Source: Xestospongia muta (lineage: Eukaryota; Porifera; Demospongiae; Haplosclerida; Petrosiidae). Taken from it: a stretch of DNA of 64,000 nt. Position numbers and translations under genes: made by a program. The stretch lies in assembly GCA_963693285.1 (NCBI GenBank), contig OY848918.1, positions 2,487,501 through 2,551,500 on the forward strand, written 5' to 3'. Shown in pieces: positions 11,201-22,625 of the stretch (position 1 is its first letter; every line of letters starts with the position of its first letter). Below the pieces are notes generated by a model. The model did no database searches. It saw only the letters and a list, made by a program, of their open reading frames with translations, and was not told the DNA's origin.

Positions 11201-12257
11201 ATTTGTTACAGTATCAATGTTAGGAGTTAATATTAGAGTGTTGTTGAGCTGTCTCCGATAATAATCTTCTTGTATGAGATGATATGTATAATTTAATGGA
11301 TCTTCACAAGATACTGTTACCTATAGTAATAAACTGCCTATAGAAGAATGTAATATATTATTATAACATACACTGAAATTTAGTGATATCACTCCATGAA
11401 CAGTAGAAACAATTGCCTCATTAGAGATATCTGGAGCTAATATTAATTATATTAGAATTATTACAATAACATATGTTAAGTCTAACATTACCTGATATTA
11501 TAATAAAGCTATCTTTAGCAATAGCTAGTTCACTATAACCATATTGTGTACCAGCAGATACACTCCATTGTAACTGACTACATTCAATATATGATATATT
11601 ATCTTTATGTAGAGTTATGTTAGTTGAGTTAGTTACTGTAGTCAACATTACTGATATATTATCAGAGTTAACTACTGTTATATTGTACTGGAACTGAATA
11701 TAGTCCATTAATGGAGAAGACCATCTTAATATCACTGCATTGTCCAGTAACTGATGAGTTAGTAAGTGAGGAGGACCTACAGTAGATGTAACTATATTAA
11801 AAGAGATATATTATAATATTTACTTACCAAATGATATCAGTTGTACTGGTAGTGTTCTAACAGTAGGTTGTAATGGATTAATGCACTGATTCAATAGTCC
11901 ACATTGAACATCCACTGAAACTTGCTTGGCCAATGGAAGAGTGAGTGTAGTGTATACACCATCACTACTACCTTGTACAGTTACTGTTATACTTGTATTT
12001 AGTGGTACATTTGGACCGATAATAAGTGGAATATCAGTAATATTCCAGACTGTAAAGTCGTTCACAGTGTAACTGTAAGAACACTCAAACTTTATAGTAC
12101 TTCCAATAGGAGCTATAACTTGAGATGATGGACAAGGTCCTCTAATAGTTACTCCAGCAGAATTATTGTACACGGGACTAGTACATGTTTGTGCATTAGA
12201 GAAGTAGACCAAAAGAGTAGAGAAGAACAGCAAAAAAATTACCTGCACAGTCTTCAT
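5262..12257 (-). CDS. Receptor B1: Ig/FN3 receptor with internally duplicated exon block
   Basis: Fourteen exons in one frame (about 1008 aa): 12257-11828, 11776-11492, 11436-11372, 11320-11071, 10907-10669, 9096-8982, 8519-8232, 8176-8112, 8060-7811, 7647-7409, 6514-6400, 6165-5878, 5716-5405, 5347-5262. Exon 1 gives a signal peptide (MKTVQVIFLLFFSTLLVYF) and a Cys-containing Ig-like domain. Then comes a block of FN3, FN3 and a Cys-less Ig-like domain, present twice; two typical Ig domains follow (second with WYRSG and GTYTCYV), then a TM segment (WGILVAAFVGVLLITSYC). The protein stops right after the TM helix: compared with B4, a small indel shifts frame at about 5275, removing the basic KKKK tail. 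It is likely a surface adhesion or recognition receptor; any signalling would need a partner. Two further stops seen in simple translations lie in 51-nt introns. Ligand unknown. Confidence 0.8.
9596..9839. mobile_element. MITE family 1 in B1 intron
   Basis: Inverted ends cactgtaaaagttgattggt at the left and a matching complement at the right (ttaaatcaaacaatgaattt, then taaagtg). An inner arm contains aaaagtaaac and its complement. Relatives at 22101, 38376 and 44861. Confidence 0.7.
9924..10356. mobile_element. MITE family 4 in B1 intron
   Basis: Left arm (tctaaaagtgaattataggc, then ttggaatgtgtgg) and right arm (ccacacattcc-type, agttcacttttagaacc) are inverted copies of about 115 bases. Only the right arm survives at 6975-7100 in the other half of the duplicated gene. 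Confidence 0.7.
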
Positions 12258-12601
12258 TTTCAACGTAAAAGCAGCTCCAGCTTTGTTATGAATCTGATTG
12301 GTCTGGGTGTGGTTAGAATATTCACAGATTATTATAGCCACGTCACTATAATTAGTAGTAGTGATAATATTCTTTTTCAGTTACCAAACAAGATTCATTA
12401 GATGTTCAATCTGAACTGTGTAATGAAGCGACATGCTAATCTAGTATACAAAGAGTTCATGTGACTATTGTAATTATACAATTATTGAAGGTTAGCTTAC
12501 TTATATTATATCATTAATTACATTATTTATTAATATTATAGTTAATAATATTGATGTTATATTGAAAAAACTTTAGTATAAAAAATACATTATAATTATG
12601 T
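12258..12601. other. Intergenic between B1 and A2
   Basis: About 340 bases between the B1 start codon and the A2 stop codon; must hold the B1 promoter and A2 polyadenylation site. A related stretch (12450-12560) is found downstream of B4 at 46386-46490. No gene seen. Confidence 0.5.
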
Positions 12602-15600
12602 TCAGTTGATATTAACATAATCAGGTGTTATTGTAACAAGTTCATAAGATGCATTCTGTGTCATTCTTATCTGATATTGTTTAGTATCTTCATATGATAT
12701 ATTATGTTGTATAGTTATATCATCATCACTACTATTACACTCTATAATATAATATAATTAGATTATATTACATGTATACATGATATACATACTTTGTATC
12801 TTCTTTATATAATAAACACCCACACAAACAACACTGACAATACTAATTAATATTATTAAGATACTAATGATGATCACAATGGTAACTATTATAACTACAG
12901 AGAGAGGAGTTATATATAAATATTTAATTATATATTAACATACTAGGAAAACTCTGTGATCCAGGTACTGTTATTATATTAGTAGTTGATGGTATGACTA
13001 CTGTAGAATAACTTGGGACAGTAGGAGTAATATCTGTATTATTATATAATGATATAGTCTTTTATGATATCACTATCTCTTACTTAAAGTAGATCCAGTT
13101 ACTATCACTATATTGGTAGTTGATGGTAGGATTGTTGTAGAATAACTTTGTACAGTGGGAAAGGTATCTGTATTATAATATAATGATATAGTCTATTATG
13201 AGATTATTATATCTTACTTAAAGTAGATCCAGTCACTATCATTATGTTGGTAGTTGATGGTAGGATTGTTGTAGAAAAACTTTGCACAGTGAAAGTGGTA
13301 TCTATATTATTATATAATGATAAAGTCTTTTATCATATCACTAAAACATACTTAAAGTAAATATCACTATGTCTTTTATGATATCACTATGTCTTACTTA
13401 AATTAAATATCAATGGATCACTTTGTCCAACATTATTACTGAAGATAATAGAGAGAGTACAGAGTTGATGTTGAGGAGCTAACAGACTATCTGTTATATT
13501 CATAGAATATACTACCAGATATATTTTATTAAATATAACTACATCATCACATTGTACAGTGACTGTAGTATTCTCTGGAGCTTCAGATGAACATTCCAAA
13601 TTAATCTATAGTAACTATGGTAATCATATAGTAACCACTATTGGATAGACTCACTGGTATATTAAACATCAACTTGATTTCATTATTTATATAGGAAAGA
13701 ATAGTAAATGTAGTATTTTCTTTGGCAGATCTTGAAGCTAAAATGATATCATAAGATAAACACACATATTAGTTATTTTAACTAACCTCTTTGAAAAGAG
13801 AAGGTACTATTGTTATGTTCTCCTTCACCCAGTTCATTTATACCATATATGGTATATGTATATCGATGATAAAATAATTCCTAATCTTCATACTTGTATT
13901 CATTTCCATTAATAGATACATTTTGTAATAACATCTTGTTGACATCATCATATATCAGTAGTATATAGTAAGATATCTGGACTCTACTGTCCACATTAGG
14001 ATGATCCCAACTGATAGTAATAGTAGTACAGGTGTCAAGTGATGAAGAGATATTGAAAACAGAAGTAAGAAAACCTGTCTCATACAAGAGATAATACACA
14101 CACACACAACATAACATGTGGTATGAAAATAAATTGATAGTATGTCCAGCTGGATTACTAAGAGTTACTTCAACAAGATATGTCCTTGTGTTAACAAGTG
14201 ATGATATATTAACTATTATCAGTTGATTATTAACTAAAGACAGTGTCACATCATTAGATAATGTTTGTTGTAGAACATCATTAGAGTCCTTGATATTTAT
14301 TATAATATTAGTAGGATACTTACCGATACATAGACCACTGACCTAGTACAAACAAAACAATGTATCATACAATGGCAATAAAAACAATGCTATAAGTAAA
14401 TTAGCTGTTTGTATCGAAAAATGTATTTTAGATTCTTTAGGTATACTCCTGTGTATTATACTTTGAACTTGTAAAGCAAAAATTTTATTGATTAATTTAA
14501 TTGGAAATATGAAACAATGCAAGTGTGCTTGTTATGAAAATGAAAGTGGTAAGTTATTTTGTTCTTTTTATTTCATTTCATATTTAACTGACTTGTGTCG
14601 GGAATAAAAAGTTAAACATTTATTCATGTGACTTGTTATCAATTAAAGTTTTATATTTTGTAAAATCAAAATACAACTACTATATTGCAGAAAGTGTAGG
14701 AATATTTGGTATTATTATTAGCCTACTATGTCAATTTATATACTTATGACTGACAACTGACATTGATGAATACTTGAAACAAAACATTATCTCCATCTAC
14801 TCTTGGTATAACTGATACTGGATTAGTTTGAGGAACTAAAATATAACAGAAATGTAACATCACTGTATAACATAATATGTTACCTCTAGCAATATAGTAC
14901 ATGACATTATTACTATCTCCTATACCAGCTCCATTAATACCAGAGACATATACAGTAGTTACATTACATGGATCATCATTACTAGATGTCAGGATGTACT
15001 CAGTAGTATTAACTGTGTCTAGAAGTGTTCCTTGATCATCATTGATGTTATATCCAGTGATAGGTACATTATCTAATGGTGGTGAAGACCACATCAATAA
15101 CACACTAGATTCATTGAGAACTGTAGCAGTTAGATCTTTAACAGGAGCTAGTAAACCTACATCAATATATCATAATAATATGACATCTATAACATTAGCT
15201 TACCTTGTATTCTTAATACAGCAATGTCACTGTTTATATTCACTGGAAAACCATATGCTCTACATGATATATTAGTATTGTTATTATCTTCTAATGCTTC
15301 AGCTAATAACACTTTTCTCAATTTACCATCATTGAGAGTATGTCCAGATTGTTGAGTAAATCTTTTGCTTACAATATCCACTGTATCTGTTGAACTACCA
15401 TTTACCTGAAAGTCAATCAGTTCAACAACAGCTTCACATGTAAAACTAACTGTTGAGTTGAGAGTGGTATTGACTGACTGAGGATGAACTGTAATTTCTA
15501 TTTAGAATATATCATAATAATAATAATAATAATGAAGATGTACATTATTATAATAGTTACCAGTTGAATAGACGAGAGTCAGAGATATTACAATTAAGTA

Positions 15601-15612
15601 TAAGATAGACAT
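12602..15612 (-). pseudogene. Receptor A2: A-family receptor with nonsense codon and fused exon 5/6
   Basis: Leader 15612-15561 (MSILYLIVISLTLVYSTG), Ig 15497-15204, FN3 15156-14884, exon 14835-14762, then exons 5 and 6 from 14342, then 13737-13655, 13605-13398, stalk exons 13301-13218, 13167-13084 and 13033-12944, TM 12894-12793, tail 12741-12602. Two changes stand out. The exon 5 donor has been deleted and the former 57-nt intron is read through in frame, giving one continuous exon. In exon 6 the CAG of the family (Gln after KYED) is TAG at about 13891-13893, which would end the protein before the TM helix. The remaining exons are intact, so this is a young pseudogene, or a gene making a secreted form. 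Intron 4 lacks the family 2 MITE that other A genes have and carries unrelated sequence (14350-14750). Confidence 0.75.
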
Positions 15613-17352
15613 TTTTGATTATATAGTCTTTAATATATCATATTATGTGTAACTGAAGAACAAGTCTGTCATAAATATGTATGTGTGTGTGTATATTGGT
15701 ATATAATTAGTGAATAAACTTATTGATAGATTTATTTCTCCATGGATATATTGTTTATTGGAGTCTGATCCACAATGTCAACATAATGTCATTCCCAAAA
15801 TGTCTACATGTCGAAATATCTGTTCCCATAATGTCAATTCCTAAAATAGCAACTTCCATAATGTCTGTATATCAAAATATCAACATGTAACATAACGAGA
15901 ATCAATGTTATCGAGACTAAATTTATGACTATTGATTATGCTCCAATCAGTTCTATGTATATGTCTGGATAAATGTACCAAGGTTTCAGTACATCGTTTA
16001 TTTGATGGTTCAATATTTGGTTTTGATCCAATTTACTTTAGAAATATCAGTTGTACTGGTACAGAGACATTTTATGTCTATTTTTGTTGTAGTTTGTATT
16101 CCATAGAAAATGAACTAGTAACTTTATCATACTTAATTCAGCGATGATACATAATTAATAGTTAGTACTATCAGATACTACCAATGGTACCAATAATATT
16201 ACTATTAGTTATCTGAATTAAAAATTATTTAATACTAAAATATATACATATAATATCTATATGGACATACATTAGTTTAAAGTTTAATGTACAAACACTA
16301 CATGTTATATCACTACATGTAGTACCACATGTAGAACATGTATATTATTAAACATGTACATTTTGTTGCTGTGACTTCATGTAGTACAATACATATATAT
16401 TCTATTATATTGCTGCTATGACATCATTTATATTGTTGCTTTTTATAGTTTAGTTATAGTCATATACTAAAATACATTGACATTGTATAATAACTCATGG
16501 AAACTAATAAATATAAATAACAAAACTGGTCTAGGTTTTGATAGTACTGGTTGTATAGTCCACTACCTTTAGTAGTTCTGAAATGGATATGAAGTAGTGA
16601 AAATAATTTTTAGTAGTTCTTTATGACATTTCCATGTTCTTTTCATTTTATATTCAGCATCCATTCCACATTTGAATAAGTCATATATTGTCAATATACA
16701 ATACCTGTAAACAGTATTGGTATGGAAATAAAATTTGTCGAATAATGTTTAGTAGTAAGTAAGTTGATGGTAATATCATGGTCACTAACTATTTTCTTCT
16801 TTACTAAAACCAATGTTAAAATATAAGAGAGGATGTAAGAAAATGAAAACAATATGTATGTGTAAAGTTGATGTTAAGACACTGATATTATTTGTAACAT
16901 TATAACTTAATGTTAACTTATTAAAGACTTTAATAAGTTGACATATTGAATTTGGTAATGTAAAGTAATATGGTTTGTAAGAACAACACAACATAACTAG
17001 CATAGTATAAACAAGCACAAAATGACACTTATAAGACCGACTGACAAGAATGACAACATGTCTACTTAAATACAAATTTATAAAGAATATTTTAGAGAGT
17101 TCTAGAGATTACATAACATTTCATACATTAATATAGTACAATGGTATTGTATAGACAAACCACAGGAGATATTATTAGATGTCACTGCATTTGATAGAGA
17201 AATATCAGTTCCTTTCTCTTCAGTTTAGAGGATAATATGTAAGTAAAGTTTGGTTGGATGTATAATATGTATTATTACAATAATGAATAATAAGTAAGTT
17301 TTTATAACAAGGAGATAATTAAGATTAAATATAAAACACATTATAATTATGT
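15613..17352. other. Intergenic A2-A3
   Basis: No supportable gene. About 15780-15890 has several degenerate repeats of 'cataatgtc'-type words. The segment 16811-17350 resembles the 3' flank of A1 at 1-261. Small open frames here (for example 15932-16147 and 16785-17075) have no recognisable features and no family resemblance. Confidence 0.5.
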
Positions 17353-20300
17353 TCAATTAATATTAACATAATCAGGCGTTATTGTAACAAGTTCATAAGA
17401 TGTATTCTGTGTCATTCTTATCTGATATTGTTTAGTATCTTCATATGATATATTATGTTGTATAGTTATATCATCATCACTACTATTACATAATATAATA
17501 TAATATAATTAGATTATATTACATGTATACATGATATACATACTTTGTATCTTCTTTATATAATAAACACCCACACAAACAACACTGACAATGCTAATTA
17601 ATATTATTAAGATACTAACGATGATCACAGTGGTAACTATTATAACTAGAGAGAGAGGAGTTATATATAAATATTTAATTATATATTAACATACTAGGAA
17701 AACTCTGAGATCCAGATACTGTTATTATATTAGTAGTTGATGGTATGACTATTGTAGAATAATTTTGTACAGTGGAAGTGGTATCTGTATTATTATATAA
17801 TGATATAGTTTTTTATGATATAACTATATCTTACTTAAAGTAGATCCAGATACCATCACTATATTGGTAGTTGATGGTAGGATTGTTGTAGAATAACTTT
17901 GTACAGTGGGAAAGGTATCTGTATTATTATATAATGATATAGTCTTTTATGATATTACTATGCCTTACTTAAAGTAGATCCTGTTACTATCACTATATTG
18001 GTAGTTGATGGTAGGATTGTTGTAGAATAACTTTGCATTGTGGAAGTGGTATCTGTATTATTATATAATGATATAGTCTTTTATGATATTACTATATCTT
18101 ACTTAAAGTAGATCCAGATACCATCACTATATTGGTAGTTGATGGTAGGATTGTTGTAGAATAACTTTGTACAGTGGGAAAGGTATCTGTATTATTATAT
18201 AATGATATAGTCTTTTATGATATTACTATGCCTTACTTAAAGTAGATCCTGTTACTATCACTATATTGGTAGTTGATGGTAGGATTGTTGTAGAATAACT
18301 TTGTACAGTGGGAAAGGTATCTGTATTATTATATAATGATATAGTCTTTTATGATATTACTATGTCTTACTTAAAGTAGATCCTGTTACTATCACTATAT
18401 TGGTAGTTGATGGTAGGATTGTTGTAGAATAACTTTGCATTGTGGAAGTGGTATCTGTATTATTATATAATGATATAGTCTTTTATGATATTACTATATC
18501 TTACTTAAAGTAGATCCTGTTACTATCACTATATTGGTAGTTGATGGTAGGATTGTTGTAGAATAACTTTGCACAATGCCAATGGTATCTATATTATTAT
18601 ATAATGATATAGTCTTTTATGATATCACTATGTCTTACTTAAAGTAGATCCTGTTACTATCACTATATTGGTAGTTGATGGTAGGATTGTTGTAGAATAA
18701 CTTTGCACAATGCCAATGGTATCTATATTATTATATAATGATATAGTGTTTTATGATAATACTACATCTTACTTAAATAAAATATTAATGGATGACTTTG
18801 TCCAACATTATTACTGAAGATAATAGAGAGATTACATTGTTGATGTTGAGGAGCTAACAGACTATCTGTTATGTTCATAGAATATTCTACCAGATATATT
18901 TTATTAAATATAACTATATTATCACAATGTACAATGACTGTAGTATTTTCTGGAGCTTCAGATGAACATTCCAGAATAATCTACAGTATTCATGGTAATA
19001 ATATAGTAACCACTATTGGATAGACTCACTGGTATATTAAACATCAAGTTGATTTCATTATTTATATAGGAAAGAATAGTAAATGTAGTATTTTCTTTGG
19101 CAGATCTTGGAGCTAAAATGATATCATAAAATAAACACACATATTAGTTATTTTAACTAACCTCTTTGAAAAGAGAAGGTACTATTGTTATGTTCTCCTT
19201 CACCCAGTTCATTTATACCATATATGGTATATGTATATCGATGATGAAATAATTCCTGATCTTCATACTTGTATTCATTTCCATTAATAGATACATTTTG
19301 TAATAACATCTTGTTGACATCATCATATATCAGTAGTATATAGTAAGATATCTGGACTCCATTGTCTATATTAGGACGATCCCAACTGATAGTAATAACA
19401 GTACAGTTGTTAAGTGATGAAGAAATATTGAGAACAGAAGTAAGAAAACCTGTCTCATACAAGAGATAATACACAGACACAACATAACAAGTGATATATA
19501 ACTTACCAAATGGAAATACATTGATAGCATGTCCAGCTGAATTGCTAAGAATTACCTCAACAAGATATGTCCTCAAGTTAACAGGTGATGATATATTAAC
19601 TATTATCAGTTGATTATTAACTAAAGACAGTGTCACATCATTAGATAATGTTTGTTGTAGAACATCATTAGAGTCCTTGATATTTACTGTAATATTAGTA
19701 GGATACTCACCAATACATAGACCACTGACCTAACAGAGATAACATCATAACAAAGAAATATAAATTATTATAACTGACTATACTAACAAAACCTAATTAC
19801 AATATATCATAATACTACTTACTATATGTGTGTATACAACTATCAGTAATATATATATAGTTAGATTATATGATAACTATAATGTGTAATAAAATAATTA
19901 TTATATTAAACAATACTACTTGTTGTCCAGTTATATTGTATAGATATAATATATCATTGTAACAACAAATTTGTAGCTCACATCAATGGATTATGGATAT
20001 ACAATTTTTTGGTATTATAATTACAAAGCTACAAATTATATCGTGAATAATTTACATGAACTCTATATTAATAGTAATCCATTCATACGAGCTACAAAGT
20101 TGTTAAAATAACAAATTAATTTTTACAGTTGATATATACTAACATTTATAATCACTTGAAATAAAACATTTTCTCCATCTACTATTGGTATAACTGATAC
20201 TGGAAGAGTTTGAGGAACTGAAATATAATAGAAATGTAACATCACTGTACTATATAACATAATATGTTACCTTTAGCAATATAGTACGTGACATTATTAC

Positions 20301-20891
20301 TATCTCCTATACCAGCTTCATTAATACCAGAGACATATACAGTAGTTACATTACATGGATCATCATTACTACATGTCAGGATGTACTCAGTAGTATTAAC
20401 TGTGTCTATAAGTGTTCCTTGATCATCATTGATGTTATATCCAGTGATAGGTACATTATCCAATGTATGTGGTGCAGACCACATCAGTAACACACTAGAT
20501 CCATCGAGAACTGTAGCAGTTAGATCTTTAACAGGAGCTAGTAAACCTACATCAATATATCATAATATTATGACATCTATAACATTAGCTCACCTTGTAT
20601 TCTTAATACAGCAATGTCACTGTTTACATTCACTGGAGAGCCATATGCTGTACATGATATATTAGTATTGTTATTATCTTCAAACGCTTCGGCAATTAGC
20701 ACCCTTCTCTTTTTCATTTCATTGAGACTATTTTGATCTTGTTGTGAAAATCCTCTGGAATTGTATATGTTATCAATAGATAGTGACATATCATTGACTC
20801 TGAAGACAATAAGATCAGCAACAGCTTCACATGTAAAACTAACTGTTGAGTTGAGAGTAGCATTGAGTGACTGAGGATGAACTGTAATCTC

Positions 20892-20981
<90 letters not shown>

Positions 20982-21110
20982 ATAATAAAAATATAAATAT
21001 ATTATAGTAATGATGATAATCATTTTCAATATTATATACTTACCAACTGAATGGACAAGAGTTGATACAATAGCTATCATTACAGTCAGTATTAAATATA
21101 AAGTAGACAT
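17353..21110 (-). CDS. Receptor A3: A-family receptor with eight stalk exons
   Basis: Leader 21110-21044 (MSTLYLILTVMIAIVSTLVH), Ig 20890-20594, FN3 20546-20271, 20217-20144, 19729-19507, FN3 19449-19162, 19112-19030, 18980-18773, eight stalk exons between 18722 and 17695, TM 17645-17544, tail region to 17353. The N-terminal Ig domain keeps its two Cys (SFTC, ISC). FN3 exon 6 holds ITISW and YTYTIYGINELGEG. Frame is kept through the TM. The tail exon is odd: paralogs have an acceptor ending attatag before agtgtaat, but here that AG is lost in an AT repeat change (about 17490-17500). The next AG sites give the wrong frame, so the tyrosine tail may not be made, or an unrecognised site is used. 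The leader can be swapped with an alternative one at 21443. Likely a surface receptor of unknown ligand. Confidence 0.75.
17695..18722 (-). repeat. 134-bp tandem array of stalk exons in A3
   Basis: Eight exons: 18722-18639, 18588-18505, 18454-18371, 18320-18237, 18186-18103, 18052-17969, 17918-17835 (84 nt each) and 17784-17695 (90 nt). Period is exactly 134 bases: an 84-nt exon plus a 50-nt intron, all phase 1. Each exon encodes about 28 residues rich in Thr, Ser and Pro (such as PTVQSYSTTILPSTTN). Paralogs have one (A4, A5, A6), two (A1) or three (A2) copies. Confidence 0.9.
19940..20129. mobile_element. MITE family 2 copy in A3 intron 4
   Basis: Degenerate left end near 19940, right end tttttacagt at 20129; arms contain the shared words catgaactctatatt and gtaatccattcat. 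Same intron position as in A1, A4, A5 and A6. Confidence 0.65.
20893..20990. repeat. Expanded AAT/TTA microsatellite in A3 intron 1
   Basis: A run of ata/aat triplets switches to tta/att triplets near 20935, so the two halves form an inverted repeat able to fold as a hairpin beside the Ig exon acceptor. The same site is short in A1 (3299-3360) and shorter still in others. Confidence 0.9.
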
Positions 21111-21224
21111 CTTTATTTACTATAAATTGAGATAGATAATGTACTAAAGAACAAATTACAAATAGCTTTCTGTTTATATTTGAGACATATAGTATAAAAG
21201 TCTATCCTAAACTTTCTTGAATTA

Positions 21225-21231
21225 TGACTCA
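21225..21231. promoter_or_regulatory. Candidate AP-1-like site upstream of A3
   Basis: tgactca, 115 bases upstream of the A3 ATG, inside a block shared upstream of A1, E-psi and at 40885-40900 (the core is exact only here and near 40898). A match to the bZIP AP-1 consensus by eye; a short word, so weak evidence. Confidence 0.3.
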
Positions 21232-21382
21232 TTGACTAAACAGACAGATTAAGAAGATAAATCAAATTGTAATTATAAGATTTATAATATAAGATCAGCT
21301 CATCAAACTTGCAGGGAAAAAGTATAAAGAGTCTTAACATATTTTAATAACAGATAATAACAAATATATCAATATCACTTAC

Positions 21383-21443
21383 CAACTGTATAAACAAGAG
21401 TTAGTACAAGAGACATTATAGTCAGTATCATTAAGAACTTCAT
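21383..21443 (-). other. Alternative leader exon upstream of A3
   Basis: Encodes a signal peptide (MKFLMILTIMSLVLTLVYTV) and ends with g|gtaagt in phase 1, the same phase as the nearer leader (21110-21044). Either leader could therefore splice to the Ig exon. Equivalent exons occur upstream of E-psi (34289-34229) and, decayed, upstream of A1 and near 41100. It may be a true alternative first exon or a remnant of a lost gene. Confidence 0.55.
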
Positions 21444-22625
21444 AAGAATATATTAAAACAATTTAATTATAGTTAGAACAAAACTTACAGTTTAGAATAC
21501 TCATTGGATGAAGTCAGCACTGTTTGTTGCTTACAATGTAAACTGTGGGTGTGGAGTCACCTGATATTAGTGTTTGCTACTCCCAGTTGATAAAGTTATA
21601 ATAAACCGCATGTTATATTTATTATTATAACAATAGTCCCTATGTTACATGTATTAATATAACAATAACCCTTATGTTATATGTATTATATGTAACAAAG
21701 TCCGTATTTATATAGATGGTTTTCTTTTTTTAATAATTTGTTTACTGTCATCACACACTAAAGGATTGATAACTTTGGTTAGTATGGTACAAATATATAC
21801 TATTATATCAATAATAGTAACTATTCATCTTAATGTGGTTAACTAAACTTAAAATAGACTGTAATTTCCTTTGTATTACAGAACTAGTCAAATTAACATC
21901 ACTATATAAACTATTAACATTATATAATTATAATATTTAATATTGTTCAGTTGTTATCATTGGATTGGGCTCCATCTATAGTATAGATAAAGAGTTGATG
22001 GATTTGACATAATCCTTACATTCATCCTCTCAATTATAGTCTGTACATACTATAAATGAGAGGATCAATCTAAGGACTATGTCAAATCCATTAATATGTA
22101 CACTGTAAACATTGATTGGTTAATTTAACTAATATAGTGTTATATAGGTTGTATGTAATATAATTAGTTGATGTATTTTAAAGTAAACACAATACAACTG
22201 TTTTGATTACTAATGTACTATGGAATAGACTGTTTATAACATCTTCCTTTGTCTAAGAATAAAATGAAATTCAAGCATTTGATAAACAGTCAATTCTATA
22301 GGACAATAGTTAGTATGTTTACTTTCAGTTTATGTCAAATAATTTTGTTACATTCAACCTGTATAATAATATATTACATCAACCAATCAGTTTTTTACAG
22401 TGTACTAGTTACTTAAACACTTGTACAAAATAATTGTCACATGAGAATAATTTACTACTTGTATTGTATTTGCAGTAAACAAATTAAAGGTATAATTAAA
22501 AACAATTCTTTAATTTCTTTAATTAATAATAATTTTAATAACTATTACATACCACATGAATTAACATTAATATAATCAATCAAACACAAAACAACTTTTA
22601 TTATAAAAACACATTATAATTATGT
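21444..22625. other. Intergenic A3-A4
   Basis: Holds part of the 32-bp minisatellite (21600-21690), an AT-rich non-coding stretch, and a MITE (22101-22402). Around 21960-22090, words near tttgacataatccttacatt recur inverted near aaggactatgtcaaatcc, giving a second short inverted repeat. No gene seen. Confidence 0.5.
22101..22402. mobile_element. MITE family 1 with TA flanks
   Basis: Ends cactgtaaacattgattggt and, at the right, aaccaatcagttttttacagtg, flanked by ta on both sides, consistent with TA target duplication as in Tc1/mariner-type MITEs. Arms of roughly 100 bases (gttatataggttg / caacctgtataata; aaagtaaac / gtttactttca). No ORF. Confidence 0.75.

Larger units (their letters stand above)
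6400..11776 (-). repeat. Intragenic tandem duplication of FN3-FN3-Ig exon block in B1
   Basis: Exons 11776-8982 and 8519-6400 match one-for-one (lengths 285/288, 65, 250, 239, 115) with an offset of about 3260 bases over much of the block; introns match too. The copies differ by a few substitutions, one codon insertion and MITE content, indicating a fairly recent duplication by unequal crossover or similar. Confidence 0.85.

Noticed and set aside
11320..11372. In-frame TAG in the second FN3 half of B1 (also in B4 near 45971)
   Set aside because: It lies in a ~51-nt intron with a gtatgt donor and an atag acceptor; splicing restores a continuous FN3 sequence (ISLNFS-VTVSCED).
16785..17075. 96-codon minus-strand ORF between A2 and A3
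   Set aside because: No similarity to the families here; it overlaps non-coding flank shared with 1-261, where it is not open.
20577..21110. Single continuous ORF with poly-Asn and poly-Tyr in A3
   Set aside because: Reads through intron 1 and its microsatellite; good splice sites flank the leader and Ig exons.
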